Source: Caenorhabditis elegans (lineage: Eukaryota; Nematoda; Chromadorea; Rhabditida; Rhabditidae). From it: 64,000 bases of DNA. The position numbers and the translations under genes were made by a program. The stretch is taken from NCBI RefSeq assembly GCF_000002985.6, contig NC_003279.8:13392001-13456000 (forward strand). The letters are read 5' to 3'. This document shows, in pieces, positions 34,197 to 46,067 of the stretch (position 1 is the stretch's first letter; each line of letters starts with the position of its first letter). The notes below the pieces were generated by a model. That model had not been told where the DNA came from. It worked only from the letters and a program-made list of their open reading frames with translations, and made no database searches.

Positions 34197-34557
34197 GTAT
34201 GATTCGGTGGCCGGTGGATAATTTTTTGGGGAAAATTGAACTTTTCGTAAAATTTTGAATTTTTTTTGACATAATTTGAGGCCTAGAACCATAGCTATTT
34301 TTTTTCCGATTTTTTTCCAAAGTTATTTTCAAAATTATAAATAATTTCATTAATATGAGTAGATGATCGCTATAAATCCCCCCGATTTCGCAATAATTTC
34401 GAGATTTTTTATCCAATAAATTTTCTGATTTTTGGCACGAACATTTTTTTTTTCGAAACACTTTTTTATTAATGAAAATGGACAACAAGAACAACGGAAA
34501 ATGAATGAAAATCAACAAAAAAATTATTTGGAATCACTTGGTCACTTGTGTAGTATC
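34197..34557. repeat. Right copy of the direct duplication flanking the F-box segment
   Basis: Matches 31126-31504. This copy carries the functional last codons of the CCDC86-like gene (minus strand) and a fragment of the cysteine-rich gene's 3' end (gattcggtggccggtggata). Confidence 0.9.
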
Positions 34558-36464
34558 ACGCATTTGAATGGAGCGGAGCTGGCGTTTCTTCGTCTTTTTC
34601 AGCTTGTGGATTTTCGTGATTTTCTGAAAGAATAATGTAGTTTGTAGTTGATATAAATGTTTTTTATCAAGAACTTTCTTATACTTTCCGAAGAAAAAGC
34701 AGCTCCTGAACGTTTTTTAACCGCTAAAATGGTTGGTTGAGGCTCAGCTGACTTTGTAGTTTGTAGTCTCAGCCTCAACCAAGTCTTTTGTCGGTTTTTA
34801 TTTGCAAAATTTTGATAATTTATTCAGAGAAACTCCTTAATTCAAGCTAAATATTCAATTTACAAGGAATTTCACGGAAAAAAAACTCGAAAAATCATGA
34901 TTTTTCAGTGTTTTCAAGCCAGAAAAGTTTGGTTGAGGCTTAGTCAACTTTGTAGTTTATAGCCTAAGCCTCACCCTCTCTTTTTTGCGGTTTTTTTGTA
35001 AAATTTTGATAATTTTTACCGAGAAATTCCTTAATTCAAGCTAAATATCTAATTTCCAACGGAACTCACGAGAAAAACTCGAAAAATCATGATTTTTCAG
35101 CGTTTTCCGATGCTTTTTACGCCATGGAAAGGTTGGTTGAGGCTAACTTATTTTGTAGTTTGTAGTCTAAGCCTCAACCACAAATTATAGACAGTTTGAG
35201 CAGGTTTTCCATGAATTTTTGCAGGAAAAATCTTCAAATTGTGCGTTATAGTAATAAATTTTTGATTTATTGTTGGTTTTTCCAGAATAAAAACTCGAAA
35301 AATCATGATTTTTCAGTGTTTTCAAGCCAGAAAAGTTTGGTTGAGGCTTAGTCAACTTTGTAGTTTATAGCCTAAGCCTCACCCTCTCTTTTTTGCGGTT
35401 TTTTTGTAAAATTTTGATAATTTTTACCGAGAAATTCCTTAATTCAAGCTAAATATCTAATTTCCAACGGAACTCACGAGAAAAACTCGAAAAATCATGA
35501 TTTTTCAGCGTTTTCCGATGCTTTTTACGCCATGGAAAGGTTGGTTGAGGCTAACTTATTTTGTAGTTTGTAGTCTAAGCCTCAACCAAAAATTATAGAC
35601 AATTTGAGCAGGTTTTCAATGAATTTTTGCAGGAAAAAACTTCAAATTATGCGTTGTAATAATACTATTTTGATTTATAATTGGTTTTTCAAAAAAAAAA
35701 CGCAAAAAATCATGATTTTTCAGTGTTTTCAAGCCAAAAAAGTTTGGTTGAGGCTCAGCCAGCCTTGTAGTTTGTAGTCTGAGCTTCAACTAAGACTAGA
35801 TCGGTTTTTCATGTATTTTTTGGTAGTTTTTATAGAACAATCCTTCAAAATATTCAATTTTCAAGGAATTTCACGAAAAAAAACACAAAAAATCATGATT
35901 TTTCAGCGTTATCCGATGATTTTTAGGTCATTGAAGGTTGGTTGAGGATCGGCCGGTTTTGTAGTTTGTAGTCTGAGCCTCAACCAATCCGGCAAGCTTT
36001 TTTAACGAATTTTTAGGATTTATAGGATTTAACAAGCGATTTAAGCTTCGTAAATTGGCATTTTCGAATAGAAACGAATTGGTTGAGGCTCAGAAATTCG
36101 TGTAGTTTGTAGCCTACTATTCCAGCTACGAACCTGCACAATTTCAGCCTTTCTCTCGTTTTCCAGCCGTCGCTTCTCCTGTTCCACTTTTCTTTCCTTC
36201 TTTTCTTGTCGTTCTTGTACTTGTTTCTCTCGAATATTGTCCTGAACCCTTTTGACCATATCTTTTTTCGCTTTCAACTCCATTTTCTTGTCCCACGTGG
36301 ATTTTAGGGTCTTCACCTTTTTGATTTCAGAGTGCCTGCAAATTTTTTGGAGTTTTCAGGGGGATTATTCAATAAAAAACGAACTTTTTCTCCTGTTTCG
36401 TCTTCCACCAACGATTTGACTTGCATGTGTCGTTCATGACGAGAAGATTTGCGCCAGTTGACAT
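34534..36464 (-). CDS. CCDC86/Cgr1-like nucleolar coiled-coil protein
   Basis: Three exons, 36385-36464, 36134-36335 and 34534-34623, join in frame to 123 residues. The protein is strongly basic and coiled-coil throughout. LKSTWDKK, QEKRRLENERKAEIVQ and LKKTKKRQLRSIQMRDT align with human CCDC86 (RRLENERKAEVVQ, KKKQLRSIEKRDT), and CCDC86/yeast Cgr1 is linked to large-subunit rRNA processing in the nucleolus. An acceptor (gattttccag) ends 7 bases before the ATG, suggesting trans-splicing. It is transcribed away from the SLC25A46 orthologue, with 455 bp between the two starts. The 1.5-kb second intron holds a tandem 408-bp duplication and several pairing-center-type hairpins. From memory this is Y40B1B.7. 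Confidence 0.85.
34640..36120. repeat. Hairpin-motif cluster and 408-bp tandem duplication in intron
   Basis: Each hairpin has TTGGTTGAGGCT, then TTGTAGTTTGTAGT, then AGCCTCAACCAA; for example 34733-34744 pairs with 34771-34782. A block starting ctcgaaaaatcatgattttt at 34886 repeats at 35294 (period 408). A third, more diverged block follows near 35700. Confidence 0.9.
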
Positions 36465-36919
36465 TTTTTACCTGGAAAATCAATATTTAAAATGTTTTAA
36501 AGGGCCAAAAATGCAATTTCAGCCAGGAATATCACGAAAAAATGCGAAATTTGGACAAAAAACAATGCGTTTTCACTTTTTGACGTTTTCTACTTTTTCA
36601 GACCCAAATTGTCATTATTTTCGGGGGTTTTAGGGTTTAAAATACGCAGAATTTTAATTTTTAATTTTTTTAAAGTGAAAAATAACTAAAAACGATCTAA
36701 AAATCAAGTTAAAGATGAAAAATTAAAGAAAAAAGTATTGAATTTCGTTGAGAAATGTCTTTGGCCAGTGGGGCGCGTTTGCATTATTTTTGGGCGCTCA
36801 ATTTTTTTTTTGTTTTTTAATCCAATTTTCTTGATTTTCAGCGTTTTTCCGGGTATTTTAACTCATTTTTTGCCGAAAATTCAGATTTTTGTTTTAAAAT
36901 TTCACATTTCAGGCCCAAA
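36465..36919. promoter_or_regulatory. Divergent promoter region
   Basis: The only space between the start codons of the CCDC86-like gene (-) and the SLC25A46 orthologue (+). Each ATG is preceded within about 10 bases by a trans-splice acceptor (36472 side on minus, 36913 side on plus). It contains A/T runs and a ggggcgcgtttgca motif, no hairpin repeats. Confidence 0.6.
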
Positions 36920-39900
36920 ATGCCTACACAATTCATTAGGAACCGGTCTGCGTTCCCACAAGGAACTAACAATGATATTGATGACTTCCAGTATCAAAAT
37001 GGTGAGTTTTTGGATTTTAAATCGTTAAAATACTTCATTCGGGTTATAAAAATCTAGAAAAATACAAAAAGCCGAATTTTTCAGATTTTTCATCATCTTC
37101 CCACCAGCTTCCTTCAACAGCGTCAGGGTATTCCGAGCACAGTTCACACCAAAATTTCCAGAATCATTCGCCACCACCGGGAAAAGCGACAACTGATCCG
37201 CTGGCCGGAGCACTCCTTGGGCTCTCCGAGTAAGGATTACACTACAAACTACACAGCCTCAACCAAAAAAAAAGAAAAAAATTATCAAATTATTGATGAA
37301 AACTGTCAAAAAATGTGTTTTAAAAACTAGTTTTTTTGTCGAAATTGCAAAAAAATATGCTTTTTCGATATAATTCCCTCATTCTCGGATTTGGTTGAGG
37401 CTCAGACTACAAACTACAACATTTCTAGCCTCAACCATTTTGAAAATGCTCGAAATTTCGCCAAAATAACTGAGAAATTTGAATTTTCAACTTAATATTG
37501 CTGGTTTTAGTTGTTTTAGCGAAAAAATGTGGAAATTATTTTTAAAGAATCAATGATTTTTATGTTAAATTTGTAGTTTCTTGGGAAAAACTCAAATAAA
37601 TCGCCGTTTTTATCGAATTTTAGTACAAATTTCATGAAAATTATAATTTTTCAGCTGAAAATCGACTAAAATTGAGAATTTTCGAAGAAATGGTCTATTT
37701 TTGGTTAAAAATGGCTGAAAAATTCGTTGAGGCTCACACTAAAAACTACACTTCTCGCTGAGCCTCACCCAATCTTCAAATCGAGATTTCAATAAATTTT
37801 TACGAATTTAAGTTTTTACAAATGCAGTTTTCAATTAAAAATTCAGATTTTATGTGGTCAATTTCGTATTTTCTCCCTTTAAATCACACAAGCTCCCCAA
37901 AAAAACCGAAAAATCTGATTTGGTTGAGGCTCAGACTACAAACTACAACATTTCTAGCCTCAACCATTTTGAAAATGCTCGAAATTTCGCCAAAATAACT
38001 GAGAAATTTGAATTTTCAATTTAATATTGCTGGTTTTAGTTGTTTTATATATAATATTAAGGTTATGGAAATTTTAATGATTTTTTATTTGAAATTTGTT
38101 GAAATTTGGTGTTTCTGGGCAAAAACCTTTTAAAAAATCGCCATTCTAAGCGAATTATAGCGCGAAGTTGTGATTTTCCAGCTGAAAATCGACGAAAATC
38201 GCTAATTTTTAAAGAAAAATGTATATTTTTGGCTTAAAAATGGCTGCAAAATCCGTTAAAGCTCATACTACAAACTACACTTCTCGCTGAGCCTCACCCA
38301 ATCTCGAAATCGAGATTTCAATCAATTTTACGAATTTAAATTTAAAGAAACGCAGTTTTCAATTAAAAATTTTGATTTTATGCTGTCATTTTCGTATTTT
38401 CTCCCTTTAAATTGCGTATTTTTTGGCAAAAAATGGCTGAAAAGTTCGTTGAGGTCACACTACAAACTACAACTTTCGCTGAGCCTCACCCAATCTCAAA
38501 ATCGCCATTTTTATCGAATTTTAGTACAAATTTCGTGAAAATTGTAATTTTTCGGCTAAAAATCGACTAAAATTGAGAATTTTCGAGGAAAAAAAAAGGC
38601 GAAAATTGACTATTTTTGGCTTAAAAATGGCTGCAAAATCCGTTGAGGCTCACACTACAAACTACACTTCTCGCTGAGCCTCACCCAAATGAAAAAAACG
38701 AGTTTAAATGTTTTTTGCGCTTAAATTAATCGATTTTAAAGGATTTTGTTTTCAATTTTCCGCCTAAAATACCACTACAAACTACACAATTTTCAGCGTC
38801 ATCACAAAATCGCTAATTTCCCATCCATGCGGTGTGCTCCGCCGTCAATGTCAAGTTCATCAGTTCGCTGGATCTCTCCACCTGACACCAGTCACACTGA
38901 TTCCTGTAATCTGTAATTCTGTCGCTAAACAAGGAATTCAGACATTCTGGAAAGGAGCAATCGGCTCAAGTGTGCTCTGGGGCCTCACGAATGTTACGGA
39001 AATTGTGCTCGGCGATCTTATGGGGTTGCCACGTACTTTTGTGGTTAATGGAAGTGCTGAAAAGTATTGGAAACATATTGTTCTGAAGGGGTAACGGAAT
39101 TAAGACGAAAAAAAAAATTAAAAATTGATAATTTTCAGAGTAACATTTGTAACAATGACTCCATTCTACATCTCATCATTCATTGAAACTGTTCGAGTAG
39201 GCTACAAACTACAAACTACAAAAGCTCTCAGCCTCAACAATCCAATTTTCAGAGCGAATCCGGAATTGGTGGTGAAGACAATAAAATTCTGGATGTTCTT
39301 GTGAAGGGTGTGGATCGAATGCGATATTTTTTGACTTCGGGACGAGATCCGTCCAGGAGATTCTCGATTATTCATTTGGCTATTCCAACTGCGGGATTTC
39401 AGTGAGTTTTTGCTGGAAAATCACGAAAAATGACCAAATTTAGTGAAAAAATACGCGAAAATCAGGTCAGAATATGAAAAATTGGTTGAGGCTCAGACTA
39501 CAAACTACAATTTTTGTTTAGCCTCAACCAAGGAAAAATATGTGAAAATTACTGATTTTTCCTGGTTTTTAGTGTTTTTTAGTGAAAACTCATCGATTTC
39601 AGTGGGAAAATTTTAAAAAATGTCTTCATGTTTCCCGGATTCTCCAACGAAAAATTGGAAATTTAAGGAAATTTAACTTGGTGAGGCTGAGAACGAAGTG
39701 TAGTTTGTAGTCTCTGGGCCTCAACTAAATTTCGAACAGTTTTTTAAAGATAAAAAGCCGGAAAACACATTTTTGTTCAAAAAAACTAGTTTTTCAAAGA
39801 AAAATTCGTTCGAAAAAGTTGAAAAACGGCTGAAAACTCGCAAAAATCGAAGATAATTTGTTGAGGCTCCAAAATTTGTAGTTTGTAGTCTCTGAGCCTT

Positions 39901-42378
39901 AACCAATTCATGAATTGTGCATCGAAAAATCGAATAAATCCCAGTTTTCAACAACAAAAATTGAAAAAATTTTTTTTTTTTAGAGTTGGTCACTACATGC
40001 TCCAAACGGCCCTTTACCATCAATTCTTCCGAATGGCGAAACGATATGTAAACCGAAAATCGCCGGCGGAAAAGACGACTTATCACGATTTCCTGCCCCA
40101 AATGTTCGCTCAAACATCATCAATGGTGTTAACTGATTTGATACTTTATCCATTTGAAACAATTGTTCATCGAATGTATATTCAAGGAACACGAACACTT
40201 ATTGATAATATGGATACAGGATTATCAGCAGTTTCGATGACTGTCAAATATTCCGGTTATTTTGATTGTGTTCGACAAGTTCTTGAAACGGAAGGTTTTT
40301 GGGCACTTTATGCGGTACATTTTTCAGGATTTCTTTTGAGAAATGTGGCAAAAAATAAGGAAAAATCAATGAAATTTACGAATTTTTCCTTGAGTGAGGC
40401 TCAGCAAGAATTGTAGTTTGTAGTCTGATGCTCAACCATTATTCTAGTGGGATTTTACGGAAAATTTTTTTTTTCAGGACTTCTTTATAAAAATGTGGAA
40501 TTTATTGAGAAAATACACATATTGAGTTGATTTTCATCATAAAAACCTTAAAAATAACTTTTTTTTTATCAAAAAAAATTGGTTGAGGCTGTGGAAAAGT
40601 TGTAGTTTGTAGTGTGAGCCTCTACCAAAATAAAAATGTTTTGAGAGATTTTACAACAAAAAAAAACGATTAAAAATTACGATTTTTCAGAGAATTGTAT
40701 TACTTTTACGCACAGGTAAATTGGTGAGGCTCAGCCAACTTTGTAGTTTGTAGTCTCCGAGCCTCAACCACGATTATTGCCAACTTATACGATTTTAAAT
40801 AATTTTTCTATCAATTTTTACAGATAAATCGTATAATTTAAGATGAATTAATAGTTGAAAATAATCGATTTCTGTGTGATTTCACTGAAAAAACGCCAAA
40901 AATAATGATTTTTCAGCGTTTCCCATTGGTTGAGGCTCAGCGAATTTTGTAGTTTGTAGTGTGAGCCTCAACCAATCAAAAGAATCGAGATTTTGATGTT
41001 ATGAATGTTGATTTTTCTTTAGAATTTTTTTTTCATTTTTAGCATTTTAAAACATTCCAAAATTAAACATTTTGGCAAAAATGTAAATTTTATTCATTTT
41101 CGGTTGAGCCTATAAAAAGTCGTAGTTTGTAGTGTGAGCCTCAACCATTTTTTCCGAAAAATTGGCAGAAAAAAAAAAAGATTTTTGTCTGGAAATTGAT
41201 AAAGTTAGAAGATAATCGTAAAAATAACCGAGACTTCTCGCGAAACTGTAGTTTGTAGTCGCGGCTGAACAAATTGGTTGAGGCTCAGCCGACTTTGTAG
41301 TTTGTAGTCTCCGAGCCTCAACCACGATTATTGCTAATTTATACGATTTTTTCTATAATTTTTTACAGATTTAAGTTAAATTAATAGTTTAAAATAATCT
41401 ATTTCTGTTTGATTTCACTGAAAAAACGCCAAAAATAATGATTTTTCAGCGTTTCCCATTGGTTGAGGCTCAGCGAATTTTGTAGTTTGTAGTGTGAGCC
41501 TCACCCAAACCAGAAATTGAAGAATTTATGCTATCTATTTAGATTTTTCTTCACTTTTTTAAGAAATCTAGACGAAAATTTAGAAAATTTAATTTTTTTC
41601 CAGTTTTGGAATTAAAAATTTTTAAAAAATCGATTCAGATTTGGTTGAGGCCATAAAAAATTGTAGTTTGTAGTCTCTGAGCCTCAACCATTTTTTTAAA
41701 TTGATAAATTTAGTGAACAATTTCGCAAAACTTTTCTTTTTTTCTGATTTTTCAATGATTTTCATTAATTTTTCAGTCTATTTTTTCTCAATTTCCAGGG
41801 TGTCGGCGCAGTTCTTCTCGAATATTCCCTTCACCAAGGCCTCCAACAACTGGTTCGAGCGTGTTTCGATCGCGGATCCGAGCTTCTTCGTAAAGCGACA
41901 CAAGGTCATCCAGTAGTACAATCCTCCCAGATTACACCACCAATTTCCGCAAAATCCAGCTTCAACGGGCCAATTTCCAATAGTTTCCCGTCGGCTGGAG
42001 CCGCTCTTTTATCGCCAATGAGCACACCGAGAAAGTTTGTCAAAAAATCGGAAAATTTTCATTAAAAATTGATTTTTTTTTCAGACATTCAACACCGCCA
42101 AAGGACCCCACAGAATTCCCGACTTTCGGGGAAACTGTGAGCCAAATTGGGTCACCTTATCAGATGCCTGATAGGCCTAATGTTTTCGGAAGCCCGCCGA
42201 ATAGGTAGGCAATGAAATTTTGAATAAAAAAATGTTTTTTGCCCGAAAAATCGATAAATTCTAAGAAAATCCAATTTCAATCATTTCCAGAACTCGTGCC
42301 ACACATGATTCGACCCAAAGCCTGCCGCCGCTCCAACTGAACATTCGCCCGTCGTCTGGAGACCCATTTTCGGGTTGA
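36920..42378 (+). CDS. slc-25A46: SLC25A46 orthologue, outer mitochondrial membrane carrier-like protein
   Basis: Nine exons (36920-37001, 37085-37229, 38797-39090, 39139-39196, 39253-39401, 39984-40314, 41799-42034, 42085-42204, 42291-42378) give 500 residues. The core aligns with human SLC25A46: SHPCGVLRRQCQVH, HLTPVTLIPVI, FWKGAIGS, TPFYISSFIETV, LILYPFETIVHRMYIQGTRT and GVGAVLLEYSLHQGLQQL. SLC25A46 is a degenerate mitochondrial carrier of the outer membrane acting in fission/fusion and lipid contact (Ugo1-like), not a metabolite carrier. The N-terminal about 65 residues are polar, as in the family. A Ser/Pro-rich C-terminal tail of about 110 residues goes beyond the human protein. A trans-splice acceptor ends 7 bases before the ATG. 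Introns 2 and 6 are packed with pairing-center-type motifs. The symbol is by orthology. Confidence 0.92.
37230..38790. repeat. Motif cluster in SLC25A46 intron 2
   Basis: A block from gatttggttgaggctcagac at about 37390 recurs at about 37917, and a ctacaaactac / gctgagcctcaccca block occurs four times. All copies carry GTTGAGGCT-type and ACTACAAACTACA motifs. Confidence 0.85.
39480..41690. repeat. Hairpin-motif cluster in SLC25A46 introns 5 and 6
   Basis: Repeated TTGGTTGAGGCT...TTGTAGTTTGTAGT...AGCCTCAACCAA hairpins, for example 40926-40937 with 40964-40975. A block of about 250 bp with two hairpins at 40719-40975 is repeated at 41271-41510. Confidence 0.9.
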
Positions 42379-43504
42379 AAATTTCAATTTCATAATTTAA
42401 ATATTCCTCTTGATTGATTTTCGCCTAATTTTCCGAGTTTTTTTTAGTTTATTTTACATTTATTTTCCTATTTAAATAGGAATATTTCTGTGTGTTTATG
42501 CCGCCCGATTTCCCCCAGCTAGTCTACGGTAAGCGATTGTACGCAAACACCGAGCGCGGTGTTTGCGTACTCTGCCATTTATTTTTTCGATGAAATTTTT
42601 GCATTTTGAAACTCGTTTTTCGGGTGATTTTAATTGATTTTTAGCTCGTTTTTCTTCGTATTTTAGTTTATATTTTCTTTTTCAAGTGTTAAGGAACCTT
42701 TTAACCATGCGTGACACCTATTTTTCCCGAGAAAATGTGAATTTAAGGCATTTTTAGGTCTAGATGTTCCACGTCACTTTATTTCTAGATTCAGCTAATT
42801 ATTTCGCAATATTTAACGAATTTCCTCAAAGATATCCAATAAAAACCAAGCGGAAGCTTTGAAAATCGAAAAATTCACTGAAGAAAACTATTTTTGTGAC
42901 TTTTTGCCCAATTTTCTCGGATTCTGGGGCTTTTAACGTTTTAAAACGTCGGAAATTTGGCAAATTTCCAAAACCCCGGGTTTTTTGTTGTAATTTTTGG
43001 AAAATATTAAAATAATTCAGCGAAAAGCCTGAAAATGCATTAAAATCCGATAGTTTTGGTGAAAAATTGCATTTTCTCTGATTTTTTTTCGAATTTTATC
43101 GTAATTATCGAGAAAAAACCATGTTTAAACGAAAAAAATGCTCGAAAAATTAGTTTTTTCTCTGTAATTTTAATTTTTTTTGAAGGTTGAGGCTCTGGCT
43201 ACAAACTACAAAACTATTTGAGCCTCACTCAATGCCTAAAAGCCTGATTTTGATAGAAAAAATTGAATTTTTTGTGGTTTTTCTCGAATTTTTTAGTGAA
43301 AAACTCACTTTTCACGACGAAAATGCTCAAAAACTATCATTTCCCATGATTTTGCGGGATTGGTTGAGGCTTCGGCTACAAACTACATTACTATTTGAGC
43401 CTCAACCAACCAATTTTTAACAGTTTTCTTCAATTTTTCATGTTTTTTCTCGCATTTCCCGCAATTAACTCAACATAATATATTACAGAAAACTCTAGGA
43501 AACA
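42379..43504. other. Spacer between SLC25A46 and eif-3.J
   Basis: Holds the 3' UTR of the upstream gene (AATAAA-type signal near 42838), the hairpin at 42539, two hairpin-type motifs (43180-43220, 43362-43410) and an acceptor attacag at 43484-43490 preceding eif-3.J. The 1.1-kb distance is long for an operon gap, so eif-3.J probably has its own promoter. Confidence 0.55.
42539..42570. repeat. Perfect 14-bp-stem hairpin after SLC25A46
   Basis: gtacgcaaacaccg, loop agcg, then the exact complement. It is in the 3' flank of the SLC25A46 gene. The half-site cggtgtttgcgtac also occurs at 60359-60372. Confidence 0.85.
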
Positions 43505-45709
43505 ATGTCCGACTGGGAAGACGACGATTTCGAGCCCGAGGTGTCGACGTTCAAGCGTGCGGAGCCAGCTCCAGAGCCCGTGAAAATCGTCGACGCACCA
43601 CCGCCACCACAGAAAGCCGCTCCCGCAGCTCCGAAAACTCTGAAAGCCGCTCCAACATTCGCCATGGAATCACTTGGACGAGAACTGACGTCGGCTGAAA
43701 AAGAAGCGATACAGAAGAAAAATGATCTCGCGTTGGCTCGTGATTTGTTCGGAGATGATGATTCTGCTGAAGCCACTGACGAAGCGAAGACCTATGCGAA
43801 TATCATGTCGAAAGCCGATTTCGAGTACTGGGGAGAGCGTGTCGGTGGATTTTTGGCTTCACGGAGTAAAGCATCCTGTTATGGAGATATGATTGGAAAA
43901 CTTCTCACTTCCGTCACTGATGAGAGTTCGTAATTCGATTTTTTAGACGAAAATTTGGGAAAAACCGATTTTTTATTTTTTACTCCTAAAACCTCGAAAA
44001 ATCCAAAAAAAATATCGAAAACTGTAAATTTTGGTGCCGAAAATCTTTGGCTGAGGCTCTCGCTACAAACTACACATTTTCGTCAGCCTCACCCATTTTC
44101 AAGATTTTTCGACTATTTTACCGGATTTGAGAGAAAAAAAAACAGTTTTCTATTGAAAATTGTGATTTTAGGTGGCAAAAATCGATGTTTCTTTAAATTG
44201 CACAATTTCCACTCTCACACACTTCAAACTACACCATTTCTAGCCTCTAAATGAGAAAAATCGTCAATTTTGCACCTGAAAACCACGAAAAACACCAAAA
44301 ATTGATTGCAATCACAAAAAATTAATGAAAAATCCGATTTTCATTTTGAGTGAGGCTCAGACACTACAAACTACAACATTTCCAGCCTCAACCATTGCTT
44401 TGGTTGAGGCTGAAACGTTTGTAGTTTGTAGTCTGCGAGCCTCAACCAAAGTTGATTGCCCAATTTTCTTTTGAAAATACAAATTTTCCGTAATTCCTCA
44501 TGGATTTAATTGAGAAAATCGAAAAAAAAAAAATTTTTTAAACGAAAAATCACGTTTTCAAGAAATTTGGTTGAGGCTCTATGGCTACAAACTACAAAGT
44601 TGCCTGAGCCTCAACCAATTTTCCATGGTCTAAAAAGCATCGGAAAATGATGAAAAATCATGATTTTTTGAGATTTGTTTCGTGGAATCCTCTGGAAATT
44701 GAATATTTTAAGCCTGTATAGGAATTCTCCTCAAAAACGATGAATTTTTCAGTGACACCCGCCGAAATCCTGAAAATGGTCACCTTCCTTCAACAGATCA
44801 GCGCCGCCAAGAAGACTGCCGAGAAGACGAAAGCGGTAAGTGTGTAAAAGGCTACAAACTACAATTTTTCAGGCGAAAATTCCGAAAAATTGAGCGAAAA
44901 TGGAGCAAATAATGATTAATTTGGAAGAAAATACTCTTGTTTGAGGCTGAGGACTCTGTAGTTTGTAGTCATAGCCTCAATCAAGTTTAATGTTAGATTT
45001 TTTTCAGAAACCACTCAAATTTGTTGGATTTTCGCCAATTTTTTGGTATTTTTTACCGCCAAGCATGTCAAAAAAATGATCAATTACAATTGAAAATTGA
45101 AAATATTCAAATTTTTTCATTTTTCTTTGAAAAGTCACGATTTTTTTAAAAATATTCTCCATATTTTCTGCTAAAATAGCCAAAAAAATTCACTTCTCAG
45201 CGAATTTCGCAAAATTTCGAACATTCTCAAAAAATGGTTGAGGCTAGAAATATTGTAGTTTGTAGCCAGAGCCTCAACCAAATTTAAATTTAGATTTTTT
45301 CAAAATCCACGCACATTTTTTGGATTTTTGCCAATTTTTTTGGTATTTTTTACTACCAAACAGGGAAAAATGGTCAATTTTAAATAAAAATTGTCAAAAA
45401 TTTCAAAATTCACGAGTTTTCATTCAAAAAATCACAATTCTTTCTCAGTTATCTAATTTCTGGTTTTTTCACCCAAATTTTTTGGGTTTTTGTTGATTTT
45501 TTTGCGAATTTTCGCAAAAAATATTCAAATTTCCTCCAAAATTCTCCAATTTTTACCAAATTTTCCCATTCCAGAAGGCCACCACCGCCGCAAAACCAGC
45601 TGCAGCTGCCAACAAAAAGAACGCGAAGGCAACGCTGAAAGTGACGAAGGGAAATGACAGCATGTACGACGATTACGGAGACGACCAAGACGATTATGAT
45701 GATTATTGA
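43505..45709 (+). CDS. eif-3.J: Translation initiation factor eIF3 subunit J
   Basis: Three exons, 43505-43925, 44753-44835 and 45575-45709, join in frame to 212 residues. The N-terminus MSDWEDDDFEPE is the diagnostic acidic start of eIF3j. The middle has a proline/alanine-rich linker, a helical core (DFEYWGERVGGFLASRSKA), and the C-terminus is a lysine/alanine stretch followed by DDYGDDQDDYDDY. eIF3j is a loosely attached eIF3 subunit that binds the 40S decoding site and modulates mRNA entry and recycling. The first donor (agttcg) is weak but keeps frame. A trans-splice acceptor lies 14 bases before the ATG. It heads a likely two-gene operon with spr-5, 358 bp downstream. From memory Y40B1B.5. 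Confidence 0.93.
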
Positions 45710-46067
45710 TTGATTTTTGTTATTTTTGTTAGTCCCCTCCCTGCGTCCCAAAATTTTTCCTGATCATTTTTGCGTCAAAAAGCACACAACATTTCTGTCT
45801 TGAACTACGGTGAACTATCTTTTTTCAATTTTTTTTTTTGGAATTTTTTTTTTTGCTCCTTGGGTTTCCGTTTTGGTTCTTTTTTTGTTCTTGTTTTTCC
45901 GCCCTCGCTTTTTCTGAATTGTACCCCCTGTTCCGTTTCTGGCAGAATGAAGAGTTCTATGTGTTAGCCAGCTCTTCGTTAGCTCTTTCCCCCCAGTTTT
46001 GTCTGAAAATTTAATACTTTTACCTCGAATTTTTGCAGATTTTTAGGGATTTTTTAGCGTTTCAGAT
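45710..46067 (+). promoter_or_regulatory. Operon intercistronic region with SL2-type acceptor
   Basis: 358 bp between the eif-3.J stop and the spr-5 ATG. It has T-rich tracts (about 45822-45856) like the U-rich element used for SL2 trans-splicing, and gcgtttcag ending at 46065, two bases before the ATG. No separate promoter is evident. Confidence 0.65.

Noticed and set aside
36920-43505. SLC25A46, eif-3.J and spr-5 as one three-gene operon
   Set aside because: The SLC25A46 to eif-3.J gap is 1.1 kb and contains repeat units, long for a worm operon; only eif-3.J/spr-5 was kept.
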